Assembly: GCF_013141725.1 (NCBI RefSeq)
Contig: NZ_WHNZ01000084.1
Span: 1-64,000, forward strand
Source: Paenibacillus planticolens
GTDB taxonomy: Bacteria; Bacillota; Bacilli; Paenibacillales; NBRC-103111
Direction of reading: 5' to 3'
Length of the DNA stretch: 64,000 nt
Shown: piece by piece, positions 25,793-34,581 of the stretch
Numbering within the stretch: position 1 is the first letter of the stretch
Layout of the letters: each line of letters begins with the position of its first letter
Made by a program: the position numbers and the translations under genes
Notes under the pieces: generated by a model
Told to the model about the DNA's origin: nothing
Database searches by the model: none
What the model saw: only the letters and a program-made list of their open reading frames with translations

Positions 25793-26668
25793 CTAACGAT
25801 AATCCCGTTTCATGAGACGTTGGCTGCCTACGATCAAGATCAAGCTAAGAATAATGATGGCCGTGGAAATCGCACTTCCGAAGCCGAAACGATACACATT
25901 GAAGGTACTGTTATACATGTAGGAAGCAAGCAGTTCAGTGGAATGCGCCGGTCCTCCGCCCGTCATCACGTAGATGAGGTCGAACGCCTTCAAGCTTCCG
26001 GAAATACATAGCACAACTGCCACTTTAACGGTATCCCAAATCATTGGCAGCGTGACAGCAAACAATTTGCGGACCGGACCCACGCCGTCGAGCTGCGCCG
26101 CATCTTCGATTTCTGGCGAAATATTTTGCAATGCCGCAATAAACATAATCATGTAAGGTCCAATATAATTCCAGATGATCGGCACCATGAGGGCGTACAT
26201 CGATACTTTCGGATCGGAAAGCCAAGCTTTCTTCCAACTGTCCAGGCCGACGCCTTCCAGCAAGAAGTTCAAAATACCGATTTGCGGGTGATAAATGTAA
26301 CCCCAGATAATCCCGACAACGACAGAGGAGAGCACCATCGGCATAAAAACGGAAGCACGAATGACACGTTGGAAATAAGTACTCTTCATGAGCAAAAGCG
26401 CTAAAATCAATGCGATCGGCACTTGACCGAATACGGATGCTGCAACGATAAGCATATTATTTTTGAACGACTTCCAGAAAATTGGATCTTTGAATACTTC
26501 TACATAGTTGTCTAATCCGATAAATTTGGCGGCTCCGATCCCTTTCCAGTCGAAAAAGCCATAGTAAGCTGACCAGAAAATCGGCACGATGACAAAAAAC
26601 AGATAGAGCACTAAGGCCGGAAGAAGCGCTATAGTAATGAATCCTCTGATTCTTGCGGATACGGTCAT
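25793..26668 (-). CDS. carbohydrate ABC transporter permease (MalF family)
   Basis: A 291-aa permease with six predicted TM helices and EAA loop EDAAQLDGVGPVRKLFAVTL (about 190-209). Pairs with the downstream MalG-type permease to form the membrane channel. Start ATG 26668 with AAGGGGGGAAG upstream. Confidence 0.93.
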   Translation of the reverse strand: MTVSARIRGFITIALLPALVLYLFFVIVPIFWSAYYGFFDWKGIGAAKFIGLDNYVEVFKDPIFWKSFKNNMLIVAASVFGQVPIALILALLLMKSTYFQRVIRASVFMPMVLSSVVVGIIWGYIYHPQIGILNFLLEGVGLDSWKKAWLSDPKVSMYALMVPIIWNYIGPYMIMFIAALQNISPEIEDAAQLDGVGPVRKLFAVTLPMIWDTVKVAVVLCISGSLKAFDLIYVMTGGGPAHSTELLASYMYNSTFNVYRFGFGSAISTAIIILSLILIVGSQRLMKRDYR

Positions 26669-26745
26669 GACTTAACTTCCCCCCTTGCTAACTTTTTTGA
26701 AAAAAGGGCTCCAGCCGAGCTTGGCTGGAGTCCTGTGGCCACACG

Positions 26746-28095
26746 CTATTTGCCGATAGCTTTCGCTTGTGCATCTTGAATTTTCTTGGCAATATCCTCG
26801 GGCTTGCCGCCCATGAGGAGCTCTTGCAGACCATTATTTACGACATCGGCACTAGCGGAGGTAAGCTTGCCGTCGTAAACCGGCGTTTTCTTCACGTTGT
26901 TCATCATTTTGTACACTTCAGCAAACAAGGAGGATACTTTCGTTGTATCCAAGTCTACTTTGTAAGACACAAGCTGATTGCTTTCCAAGATGGCTTTCTG
27001 TGCTTCCGGACCGGACAACGCGTAGATTAGCTCGTAAGCTGCCGCTTTCTGTGCGCCGGTTACTTTCTTGCTCATCCCAAGACCTGTACCGACTACGCCG
27101 GAAAGGGAGTTTGGATCGCCTTTGCCGTTAGGGACGGATGGCAGAACAGTTACAGCCATGTTAGCCAATGCTTCTTTGGATGTATTCGCTGCCAGGTTTG
27201 GAAGCGCCCATCCGCCATCGATCATCATAGCGGCTTTGCCTTGCGCGAACATCTGTTCCATTTGTGTATTGTCAATGGAGTTGAATCCCTCTTGGAAAGC
27301 GCCTGCTTTGCCAAGCTGCTGGAGATAAGTTAGCGATTGTACGAATTCAGGATCCGTAAATTTAGCGCCTTTTTGCTCTACAGCGTTCAAGAACCATTCT
27401 GTCCCTGTCACACGGTCAGCCAGCGAGCTAAGAATACTGGATTGCGCAACCCATGCCGCTTTGTTCCCCAGGGCGATTGGCGTTACATTGTTCTTTTTGA
27501 ACGTTTCTACCAGTTTCATGAGATCATCCCATGTTTTCGGCGGCTGAACGTTATATTTGTTAAAGATTTCTTTGTTGTAGTAAAGGATCGACGTTGGCGA
27601 CAAGGCCATTGGCGCGCTGTACGTTTTGCCGTTGATTGTGAAATCATCGAACGATCCCGGCATGAAGCCGTTCTTCCACTCGGTTTTGCTGTCGAGCAGT
27701 TCATTGATCGGCTGAATCAAGTCGCCACCGACGAACTCCTTCGTCATGACACCCGGCCACATCACGAACAGATCAGGCATTTCATTGGCTGCAGCAACCG
27801 TTTTTAGACGCGGACGGTAGCCATCGGGTGGGATCCCCTGAATATCCAGCTCTACATTCGGGTGGTCTTTCTTGAACTTCTCCATATATTCACGCATCAA
27901 TTTGGCGCGAAGATCTTCACCTGTATAGTTGTGCCAAATCGACAATTTAACTTTCTCAGCAGGCTTAGCTGCATCAGTTGGTTTAGGTGCTGTGCTATTC
28001 TTGGCTGCTGTATCCGTTGTGCCGCTAGCGCCGCAACCGGCTAACAGTGCCAATGACAATGTGGCCGCCAGTGTAACGATAAATGACTTTTTCAT
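26746..28095 (-). CDS. sugar-binding lipoprotein of ABC transporter (family 1 SBP)
   Basis: A 449-aa lipoprotein with lipobox LLAGC (Cys about 21), a Thr/Pro/Lys linker to about 48, and the type 1 solute-binding fold: LSIWHNYTGED near the start, SPTSILYYNKEIFNKY at about 165, a C-terminal lobe ending in DVVNNGLQELLMGGKP. It captures an oligosaccharide for the two permeases downstream. Located 130 nt after the YesN regulator gene on the same strand, so expression is likely controlled by that two-component system. Confidence 0.93.
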   Translation of the reverse strand: MKKSFIVTLAATLSLALLAGCGASGTTDTAAKNSTAPKPTDAAKPAEKVKLSIWHNYTGEDLRAKLMREYMEKFKKDHPNVELDIQGIPPDGYRPRLKTVAAANEMPDLFVMWPGVMTKEFVGGDLIQPINELLDSKTEWKNGFMPGSFDDFTINGKTYSAPMALSPTSILYYNKEIFNKYNVQPPKTWDDLMKLVETFKKNNVTPIALGNKAAWVAQSSILSSLADRVTGTEWFLNAVEQKGAKFTDPEFVQSLTYLQQLGKAGAFQEGFNSIDNTQMEQMFAQGKAAMMIDGGWALPNLAANTSKEALANMAVTVLPSVPNGKGDPNSLSGVVGTGLGMSKKVTGAQKAAAYELIYALSGPEAQKAILESNQLVSYKVDLDTTKVSSLFAEVYKMMNNVKKTPVYDGKLTSASADVVNNGLQELLMGGKPEDIAKKIQDAQAKAIGK

Positions 28096-28226
28096 TCGTT
28101 TGGACCCCCTAAAAGTTTTCGTAAAAACTTACTCTCTAGCTCGCTTGTTACAACTTTAGTATAGGGGACATCTTTAGGAGACGGTACGGGAGAGACTTCG
28201 GCGCAAGGGGGGACATTTTTCAGTCT

Positions 28227-29786
28227 TTAGATTTTGTCGTCCCCTGTCGATCCTTGTCGATATTCGGAAGGCGTTTGTCCGGTATGCTTTTTGAACTGCT
28301 GTGTAAAATATTTGATGTCCTCATACCCGACTCGTCTGGCAATATCGCTGACTTTGGTTTGCGTGCTCTGCAGGAGGTCCACAGCGCGCTTCATTCTCTC
28401 CTGCGTCACAAATTCGATATATGTGCTGCCGGTTTCCCGTTTGAATACTTCACTGAAATGATTCGGATTGATATGGACAAAGCCCGCCACTTGCTGCAGC
28501 GAAATGGGCTGATGCAGGTTGTCGCGGATATACGCGATGGATTTGTATACATACGCATACTTGCTTTGATCCATTCCTTGATGGAAAAGGTTCATAACCG
28601 CCATGAGGATTTTAAAAATCTCCTCCTCCGGGCGTCCCTCTCCTTCATAAGCAGGCAGCGTGCTGAGAGATACTTGCGCTGAATTGGCCCGCTCCAGCCA
28701 GCGGTGGCCTGCGATGATCATCGACTGCAGATAGCCCTGCACCGTCATCGGCGTCGCCAAAGCATCCTCCATCAGCGAGCGCACCTTCTGGTTCACCCAG
28801 TGGCGCAAGTCGGTTGCGTTACCGCTGAGCAGAATCGCCGTGAGTTCGGCCTCCTCCTTCTCGGTAAGCACCGTGCGGCCTCCGCTGCGCTCCCGGATAT
28901 CCGCCAGCGTGAAGAGCCCTTGCGGACCGAGGAGTCCTTGGTACGCAAAAACTTCTTTCGCCGCGATGTAGGAATCCCTCAGACTCTCGTAATCCTGCGC
29001 AAGAGTTCCCAGCGCCGCAAAAGCCGTGCATTTCAGCGTATCGGTCACCCGCTTCAGCGCTCCTTTAAGCCCGGCTTGATCCGTGCGGCCTGCTTCATAG
29101 CGGACAACGAGCAGCAAATGCTCCTTATTCATGAGCGTCACGCACGGGAGCAGCTCGTAGAGAATATTTTCTGCGGCGCCTTGCAGCAGCTCCGTAATCC
29201 CCGCTTCCCAACCCGCGACGGAAACGAGCATCACTTGCATGGCCGCAGCCGTTCCGGATTCCGGAGGAACGTCTACGCCATTTTTCCGGAACCATACCCG
29301 CAGCTGCTCTCTTGCTTCCGCGTCATCGTGCAAGCCGCGCTTTAAAGCCCGCTCCAATAATTGGTTGCGCAGCGCAGCCTGCTGAAGATTATCCTGTTTG
29401 ACCGTCTCCCATTTATCCATGATGTTCTGCTTCGCCTTCAGCGCCGCTTTAATAATTTCTTCCGGACGGCTTGTCTTCAGCAAATAATCGGTTACCCCTT
29501 CGCGCAGCGCCTGCTGGGCATAGGTGAAATCATCATACCCCGTCAGGATGACGATCTCCGTGTCCGGCAGCAGCGCTTTCACTTCACGGGCAAGCTCGAT
29601 CCCGTCTATCCCCGGCATACGAATATCCGTCAGCACAATATGCGGTTTTTCTACCGGAATTCGTTCCAGAGCCTCTTCCCCTGAAGATGCGGCAGGCAGC
29701 AGTTCCAGCCCGAGCTCCTTCCAATCGATAACGGTACAAAGACCGGTCCTTATAATGACTTCATCATCTACAATCAAAATTCTCAT
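28227..29786 (-). CDS. YesN-type response regulator (receiver + AraC HTH)
   Basis: A 519-aa regulator: receiver 1-125 with acidic pair DDE (about 6-8), phospho-acceptor Asp in VLTDIRMPGIDG (about 55) and Lys in LLKTSRPEE; a long middle domain of the YesN type; and a C-terminal AraC DNA-binding domain (about 415-515) ending in QFKKHTGQTPSEYR. Overlaps the upstream kinase gene by 4 nt. It should activate the adjacent sugar ABC operon. Confidence 0.94.
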   Translation of the reverse strand: MRILIVDDEVIIRTGLCTVIDWKELGLELLPAASSGEEALERIPVEKPHIVLTDIRMPGIDGIELAREVKALLPDTEIVILTGYDDFTYAQQALREGVTDYLLKTSRPEEIIKAALKAKQNIMDKWETVKQDNLQQAALRNQLLERALKRGLHDDAEAREQLRVWFRKNGVDVPPESGTAAAMQVMLVSVAGWEAGITELLQGAAENILYELLPCVTLMNKEHLLLVVRYEAGRTDQAGLKGALKRVTDTLKCTAFAALGTLAQDYESLRDSYIAAKEVFAYQGLLGPQGLFTLADIRERSGGRTVLTEKEEAELTAILLSGNATDLRHWVNQKVRSLMEDALATPMTVQGYLQSMIIAGHRWLERANSAQVSLSTLPAYEGEGRPEEEIFKILMAVMNLFHQGMDQSKYAYVYKSIAYIRDNLHQPISLQQVAGFVHINPNHFSEVFKRETGSTYIEFVTQERMKRAVDLLQSTQTKVSDIARRVGYEDIKYFTQQFKKHTGQTPSEYRQGSTGDDKI

Positions 29787-31579
29787 GTCGCCAGCTCCCC
29801 TGTCCCAAGCGGAATTGAAAATGTAATACGCGTTCCAGTACCTGCCGTACTTTCAACAACAAGGCCCGATCCGAGGCCATAATGCAGCAGCAATCGTCTG
29901 TGCACATTAATAAGTCCATAGGAGGTCACCGGCAGCTTCGCTTCTTTCGTTACTTCCGTTAGCATCCCCAATTGATGGTTGGCCGCAGCCAGCTGTCCAT
30001 GAATGTCGCGCAGCTTCGTTTCATCCATCCCGATGCCCGTATCCTCCACGACGAATTTCATTTGATTATCGCGCAGTTCACCATGTACGTAGACATTCCC
30101 TTTTACTTTCTTTTTCTGAATACCGTGAATGAGACTGTTCTCAATCAACGGTTGAAGCAGCAGCTTCAACATCATCGTTTGCAGCATTTCAGGATCGATA
30201 AAAAATTCAATCTCGAATTGATCCGGAAAACGCATGGCCTGGATATAGGCATAGTTCTGGGCGTGCGAAATCTCCTGCTGAACCGAGCAGAACTCCTCGC
30301 CTTTATTCAGACTAAAACGCAGGAAATCGCTAAGCGCGCCTATCATTTCCGCAATTTGCCGATCCTTGTTCATCAAGGCGATCCAGTGGATGGAGGAGAG
30401 TGTATTGTACAAAAAATGCGGATTAATCTGCGCCTGAAGCGCCAAAATGTCCGCTTCCTTTTTCTTCGCTTCATTCTGCTGCACTTGCTCCTTCAGCCTG
30501 CCGATCCGTTCGCTCAGTTTATTATAGCTATGGACGAGCAGCCCGACCTCGTCGGCGCTTTTCACCTCATAGGTCGGAATTGCCTCGTCCGGGTTCAAAT
30601 CTTTTAACGATTTGGTCAGTTTCGTGAGCGGTTTCGTCACCCATTGCAGGAAGTAAAGCACCAACCCCATGGCCAGCAGCAGCGCAATCGCAATCGTCAC
30701 AGCTGTTACCGTAAGTACGTAGCCATTTTGTTTCTGATAGATTTCTGTCGGGATGAAGCCGACTAATTTCCAGCCTAGACGAGGCATCGAACTATACAGA
30801 ACCGTATGCGGCAATTCCCCTCTAGGTACGTTCAACACGCCGCTCGTATCGCCCAGCTCGCCTAAATTCGGAAACACGTCTGCGACCTTCTGTGCCAACC
30901 AGCCAGGTTCGCCTCCTGCAATAATTTGGTCGTATTGGTCCGTCAGCATCACAAAACCGCTGCTTTCCCAGCCCGCATCCGTCAAATAATGTTCAATCTC
31001 CGCTTGATCCAGTGAAAAAGTAAGCGTTCCGATCGTCTTGAACGTACTCACATCACGAATCGGCCTGACGAGCGTAATCACTTTCTTGGGACCGTCCGCC
31101 GTTTGGTTCACATAAAGCGGCGACCACCATTTGGCTGCCGATTTGTAAACGGATTCATACTGCTGTAAAAGCGGAGGTAATCCCGACTTCGTAATCGTCG
31201 TTGTAAATAGAACCGGATTGCCGTTTTTTGGTGTGATCGTAATGTTGGATATATATTTTTTGGAATAGGATAAGTTCCATAAGGTGCCGACAATAAGCGA
31301 ATAGCTGTTGACGTCCCCTTCTTTGTTGCTTAAGTAAGTTTGAATATCCTTTTGTCCGATGAGGAAAATCGACATGTTCTCCACGTCTTGAATCACGAAG
31401 TCCAGCTTGTCCGTTATTTGTTTCAACGTATTCATACCGGCCTGCTTCGCCTTATCTTCCGTCACGGATGTCGCAATGCGATAGGAAACGGTCCCCATGG
31501 AAAGCAGCGGCAATACGACTGCGAGTAAAATAATGAAAGACAGCTTGCGTTTCAGGGACTTGGCAAACCAGCGTCTCAT
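29783..31579 (-). CDS. YesM-type sensor histidine kinase
   Basis: I start at ATG 31579 (MRRWFAKS) because AGGAGGGG is 7-14 nt upstream; the open frame extends to 31741 without support. The 598-aa protein has TM about 14-36, an extracytoplasmic sensor domain to about 295, TM about 300-322, HAMP, and a His_kinase domain with INPHFLYNTLSSIHW carrying the phospho-His, then HATPase with DTGIGM. It senses an extracellular sugar and phosphorylates the overlapping YesN gene product. Confidence 0.94.
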   Translation of the reverse strand: MRRWFAKSLKRKLSFIILLAVVLPLLSMGTVSYRIATSVTEDKAKQAGMNTLKQITDKLDFVIQDVENMSIFLIGQKDIQTYLSNKEGDVNSYSLIVGTLWNLSYSKKYISNITITPKNGNPVLFTTTITKSGLPPLLQQYESVYKSAAKWWSPLYVNQTADGPKKVITLVRPIRDVSTFKTIGTLTFSLDQAEIEHYLTDAGWESSGFVMLTDQYDQIIAGGEPGWLAQKVADVFPNLGELGDTSGVLNVPRGELPHTVLYSSMPRLGWKLVGFIPTEIYQKQNGYVLTVTAVTIAIALLLAMGLVLYFLQWVTKPLTKLTKSLKDLNPDEAIPTYEVKSADEVGLLVHSYNKLSERIGRLKEQVQQNEAKKKEADILALQAQINPHFLYNTLSSIHWIALMNKDRQIAEMIGALSDFLRFSLNKGEEFCSVQQEISHAQNYAYIQAMRFPDQFEIEFFIDPEMLQTMMLKLLLQPLIENSLIHGIQKKKVKGNVYVHGELRDNQMKFVVEDTGIGMDETKLRDIHGQLAAANHQLGMLTEVTKEAKLPVTSYGLINVHRRLLLHYGLGSGLVVESTAGTGTRITFSIPLGTGELAT

Positions 31580-31730
31580 GGGTGATCCCCTCCTTTTTTC
31601 TTTTACATAGTAGCATGTGCAGCGTTTGAAAATCATACTTTTCTTTAGGAGACCAAACTTTTCGTTTGAAATCTCAAAAAAGTATGATACCATTTGGCTC
31701 AGATCCATCTTTATAAGGGAGAAATTGGGT

Positions 31731-32387
31731 ATGGAATCCATTCAAGATGAATTTGAATTTTTGACCGACCTTGTAACGGGGCTTGCCGCACAGTTCGGGG
31801 ACAACTGCGAAGTCGTCCTGCATGATTTGACCGGTTCGTACGAAAGTACCATTGTTGCGATTGCCAACGGCCACGTTACGGGACGCAAGGTCGGAGACCC
31901 CGGCACCAATCTGGGGCTGGAACTGCTGCGGGGCAATCATGTCAACGGCAGCAAAACGAACTATTTGACACAAACCAAGGACGGGCGCATTCTGCGCTCC
32001 AGCTCGACGTATATGAAAAATAAAGCCGGCCGTATCATAGGCTCGCTATGTATCAACTATGATATAACAGAGTTGATGATCGCAGGCAAAACTTTGCAAA
32101 CCCTAATCAATCCCGGGGAGCAAGCCCAAGTGAAAGAATCGTTCGTAACGAGTGTCAGCGAGCTGCTCGACGCCCTCATTCAAGAAGCGCAGGAGCAGGT
32201 CGCCAAACCCGTTGCCGTTATGGCCAAGGATGACAAAATGCGCATGATCCGCCTTTTAGACGCCAAAGGCGCGTTTCTGATCAAAAAAGGCGGCGAGAAA
32301 ATTTGCACCTATCTGAATATTTCAAAGTATACCCTCTACAGCTACTTGGAAGAAAGTAAAAGTGCCGCGAAAGAGAGTGATGCGTGA
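31731..32387 (+). CDS. YheO/DauR-type PAS-HTH transcriptional regulator
   Basis: ATG 31731 is used because AAGGGAGA precedes it; 218 aa. The first 110 residues are a YheO-like PAS domain (VVLHDLTGSYESTIVAIANGH) and the last 60 an HTH of the DauR type (residues about 150-215, ending YLNISKYTLYSYLEE). DauR controls D-arginine catabolism in Pseudomonas; homologues elsewhere sit with D-amino-acid or RidA genes, as here. It overlaps the next gene, so the three genes form an operon and the regulator is presumably autoregulatory. Confidence 0.88.
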   Translation: MESIQDEFEFLTDLVTGLAAQFGDNCEVVLHDLTGSYESTIVAIANGHVTGRKVGDPGTNLGLELLRGNHVNGSKTNYLTQTKDGRILRSSSTYMKNKAGRIIGSLCINYDITELMIAGKTLQTLINPGEQAQVKESFVTSVSELLDALIQEAQEQVAKPVAVMAKDDKMRMIRLLDAKGAFLIKKGGEKICTYLNISKYTLYSYLEESKSAAKESDA

Positions 32388-33592
32388 TGACTGAACGATT
32401 AGTGAAGCCGGAAATGCTGAGCATACCGAATCCCTTTGAGGCGTTGAACTCGTTAGAAACCTTAGAAATCCTGGAAACATTTGAATCATTGGAAGCCTTA
32501 GAAACGCCCTGTCTCATTATTGACGCTCAGCGGATGGATCGCAACATACAATCTATGGCCGAAATGATACGCAAGCAGCGTGTGAACCTGCGGCCGCACG
32601 CGAAGACGCATAAGATCCCCGCTATCACGCTTCAGCAGATCGAGGCCGGAGCTGTCGGCATTACGGTCGCCAAAGTCTCCGAAGCAGAGGTCATGGCGGC
32701 GCATGGCATTCGCGATATTTTCATCGCTTATCCCCTTGTCACTGCAAGCAAAATCGAACGGGCGATTCGGCTCAGCCGGCAAATCGAGCTGCTCGTCGGC
32801 GTCGATAGCTTAGCGGGCGCACAACTGCTGGAGAAGATCGCCGGCCGCCATGGACACACGCTGCAAGTCCGCCTGGAGATCGACACGGGCCTGCGCCGCA
32901 CCGGTGTTCTTTACGAGCAGGCGTCTGAGCTTGCGGCGGAAATCACGCGCATGCCGCACTTGCGGCTGACCGGCATCTACACCTTCCGCGGCTCTCTGCT
33001 CGCCGGCAAGCCGACGCTTGACGTGGCGGCAGCCGGCAAGGAGGAAGGCACGCTGATGGTACAGCTCGCCGAGCGCCTTAGAGCGCAGGGCATCGCGATC
33101 GCGGATGTCAGCGTAGGCTCAACGCCGACGGCTCTTTACGCTGCTGCGGTGGAAGGCGTGACCGAAGTGCGTCCGGGCACGTACGTGTTCCACGACCGGA
33201 TGCAGGCACGACTTGGCGTTTGCAGCCTTGAGGACTGCGCAGGCAGCGTGCTCGTCACCGTCGTCAGCCGTCCGTCGGAAGATCTCGCCATTGTCGACGG
33301 TGGCAGCAAAACCTTCGCCACCGACATTCAGCCAGGCACCGATCCTCTGCAGCTGCGGGGCTTCGGCCATATCCTGGAGCTGGCGGATGCGCAGCTCGTT
33401 CGCTTAACCGAGGAGCATGGCATGATCGAACTCGGACCGCAAGCCCAAGCTGCTAATCTACGAATTGGCGACAAACTGCGCATTATTCCTAATCATATAT
33501 GCAGCACTGTCAACCTGCACAATCATGTCATGATGCAGCGCGATCAAGCTTATAAGCGCATGCCGGTGCTTGCACGGGGCATGCTGGAGTAA
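32387..33592 (+). CDS. D-threonine aldolase / D-serine dehydratase-like PLP enzyme
   Basis: A fold-type III (alanine-racemase N-terminal) enzyme of about 401 aa. The PLP lysine is in LRPHAKTHK (about 73); EIDTGLRRTG and SVGSTPT bind phosphate and substrate; near the C-terminus NHICSTVNLHN has an HxC pair where this family places its metal ligands. D-threonine aldolases and zinc D-serine dehydratases share this fold and I cannot separate them with certainty. The RidA gene downstream favours an enamine/imine-producing dehydratase step. Residues about 17-40 are an odd extension: eight tripeptides of type L-E-T encoded by tandem 9-nt units (32435-32506) directly before the conserved TPCLIID start. 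Confidence 0.82.
   Translation: MTERLVKPEMLSIPNPFEALNSLETLEILETFESLEALETPCLIIDAQRMDRNIQSMAEMIRKQRVNLRPHAKTHKIPAITLQQIEAGAVGITVAKVSEAEVMAAHGIRDIFIAYPLVTASKIERAIRLSRQIELLVGVDSLAGAQLLEKIAGRHGHTLQVRLEIDTGLRRTGVLYEQASELAAEITRMPHLRLTGIYTFRGSLLAGKPTLDVAAAGKEEGTLMVQLAERLRAQGIAIADVSVGSTPTALYAAAVEGVTEVRPGTYVFHDRMQARLGVCSLEDCAGSVLVTVVSRPSEDLAIVDGGSKTFATDIQPGTDPLQLRGFGHILELADAQLVRLTEEHGMIELGPQAQAANLRIGDKLRIIPNHICSTVNLHNHVMMQRDQAYKRMPVLARGMLE
32435..32506 (+). repeat. eight tandem 9-nt units in the N-terminus of the PLP enzyme
   Basis: Units encode FEA, LNS, LET, LEI, LET, FES, LEA, LET. The last one is the conserved LETP start of the normal domain, so the array looks like an expansion of that codon triplet by replication slippage. 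Confidence 0.8.
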
Positions 33593-33672
33593 AATGAGCC
33601 GCCTAGCGCCACGAACCCGATATAGAATCGGCAGTGGGAAAGCTGCTATACATAGACTTGGAGGTCAATAGG

Positions 33673-34137
33673 ATGTCGAACATTGAACAACGCCTGCAAG
33701 AACTGGGCATCACGCTCCCTGCATCCCCAGAGCCGCACTTCACCTATATTCCTTGCAATCAGACAGGGAATCTCATTTATTTATCCGGCCAGGATTGCCG
33801 GATTAACGGGGAACTGATGTACGAGGGCAAGCTTGGCCGCGAAGTCACGATCGAGCAAGGGCAAGCTGCCGCACGCCAAACGATCATCAACTGCCTGGCT
33901 GTGATGAAAGGGTATCTGGGCGATTTGGACCGCGTGGTCAAAATCGTAAAAATGCTCGCTTTCGTCAACAGTGCGCCGGGCTTTGGCGATCAACCGTATG
34001 TGATCAACGGTGCATCGGACTTGTTAGTGGCTGTGTTCGGCGAGAACGGCAGACATGCCCGTTCCGCTATCGGTACGAGCGACCTGCCTTTTCACACACC
34101 GGTGGAGATTGAACTGATCGTTGAAGTGCGCGATTAA
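33673..34137 (+). CDS. RidA-family enamine/imine deaminase
   Basis: ATG 33673 is chosen because GGAGGTC lies upstream; 154 aa. The chorismate-mutase-like trimer fold is indicated by NLIYLSGQ, NCLAVMKGYLGDLDRVVK and the terminal VEIELIVEV. It is longer than RidA itself and resembles the YjgH/YoaB or TdcF side of the family. RidA hydrolyses 2-aminoacrylate and other reactive imines made by PLP dehydratases. Third gene of the regulator-PLP enzyme-RidA operon. Confidence 0.9.
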   Translation: MSNIEQRLQELGITLPASPEPHFTYIPCNQTGNLIYLSGQDCRINGELMYEGKLGREVTIEQGQAAARQTIINCLAVMKGYLGDLDRVVKIVKMLAFVNSAPGFGDQPYVINGASDLLVAVFGENGRHARSAIGTSDLPFHTPVEIELIVEVRD

Positions 34138-34186
34138 TCGCTAGTGGTGTGATCATTTTGCGCGGGAGTCCCTTTTAGAGGCATAA

Positions 34187-34483
34187 TTTAACTGGAAAAA
34201 TCCCCGTTATTTCACTCTTTCAAGGTTTATTCATTCGAATAACTGGAATTTTTCCCTATAAATCATTGAAAACGTAAATATTCAGCCTTAATGCGGTTAA
34301 TTAACAGGAGAAATTTCCTTTAATTTGTCATATCGCCCTCAGATACAGATAATTAGCAGGAGAAATTCCAGTTAAGTGCTCTGGGTATGCTCGGTTCGCG
34401 CAGGAATCTCCAGTTAAGTGCTCTGAGCGCGCTCAGTTCGCGATCAGCTGCAGATAATTAACGAGGTAAATTACATCCTTAAC
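34187..34483. repeat. four-box dyad repeat element, locus 6, with two extra boxes
   Basis: Boxes begin at about 34187, 34238, 34300 and 34352 (spacing 51, 62, 52). In forward-forward-reverse-reverse orientation all four share AACTGGAA on one arm and CTCCTGTTA-like on the other. Two further reverse-type boxes follow at about 34396 and 34457, embedded in a roughly 44-bp direct repeat (CCAGTTAAGTGCTCTG). Lies between converging ridA and chemoreceptor genes. Confidence 0.7.
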
Positions 34484-34518
34484 GCCGCAAAGCAATGCCA
34501 ATTCATTTAGCCCAGCAC

Positions 34519-34556
34519 AAACAGGCCCGAGGATACATCTCCTCAGGCCTGTTTTC
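34519..34556. terminator. bidirectional terminator
   Basis: AACAGGCCCGAGGA pairs with TCCTCAGGCCTGTT, T-run to the right; serves the chemoreceptor gene on the minus strand as well. Confidence 0.8.
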
Positions 34557-34581
34557 ACATCACGGAACTTCTAAGTATCAC

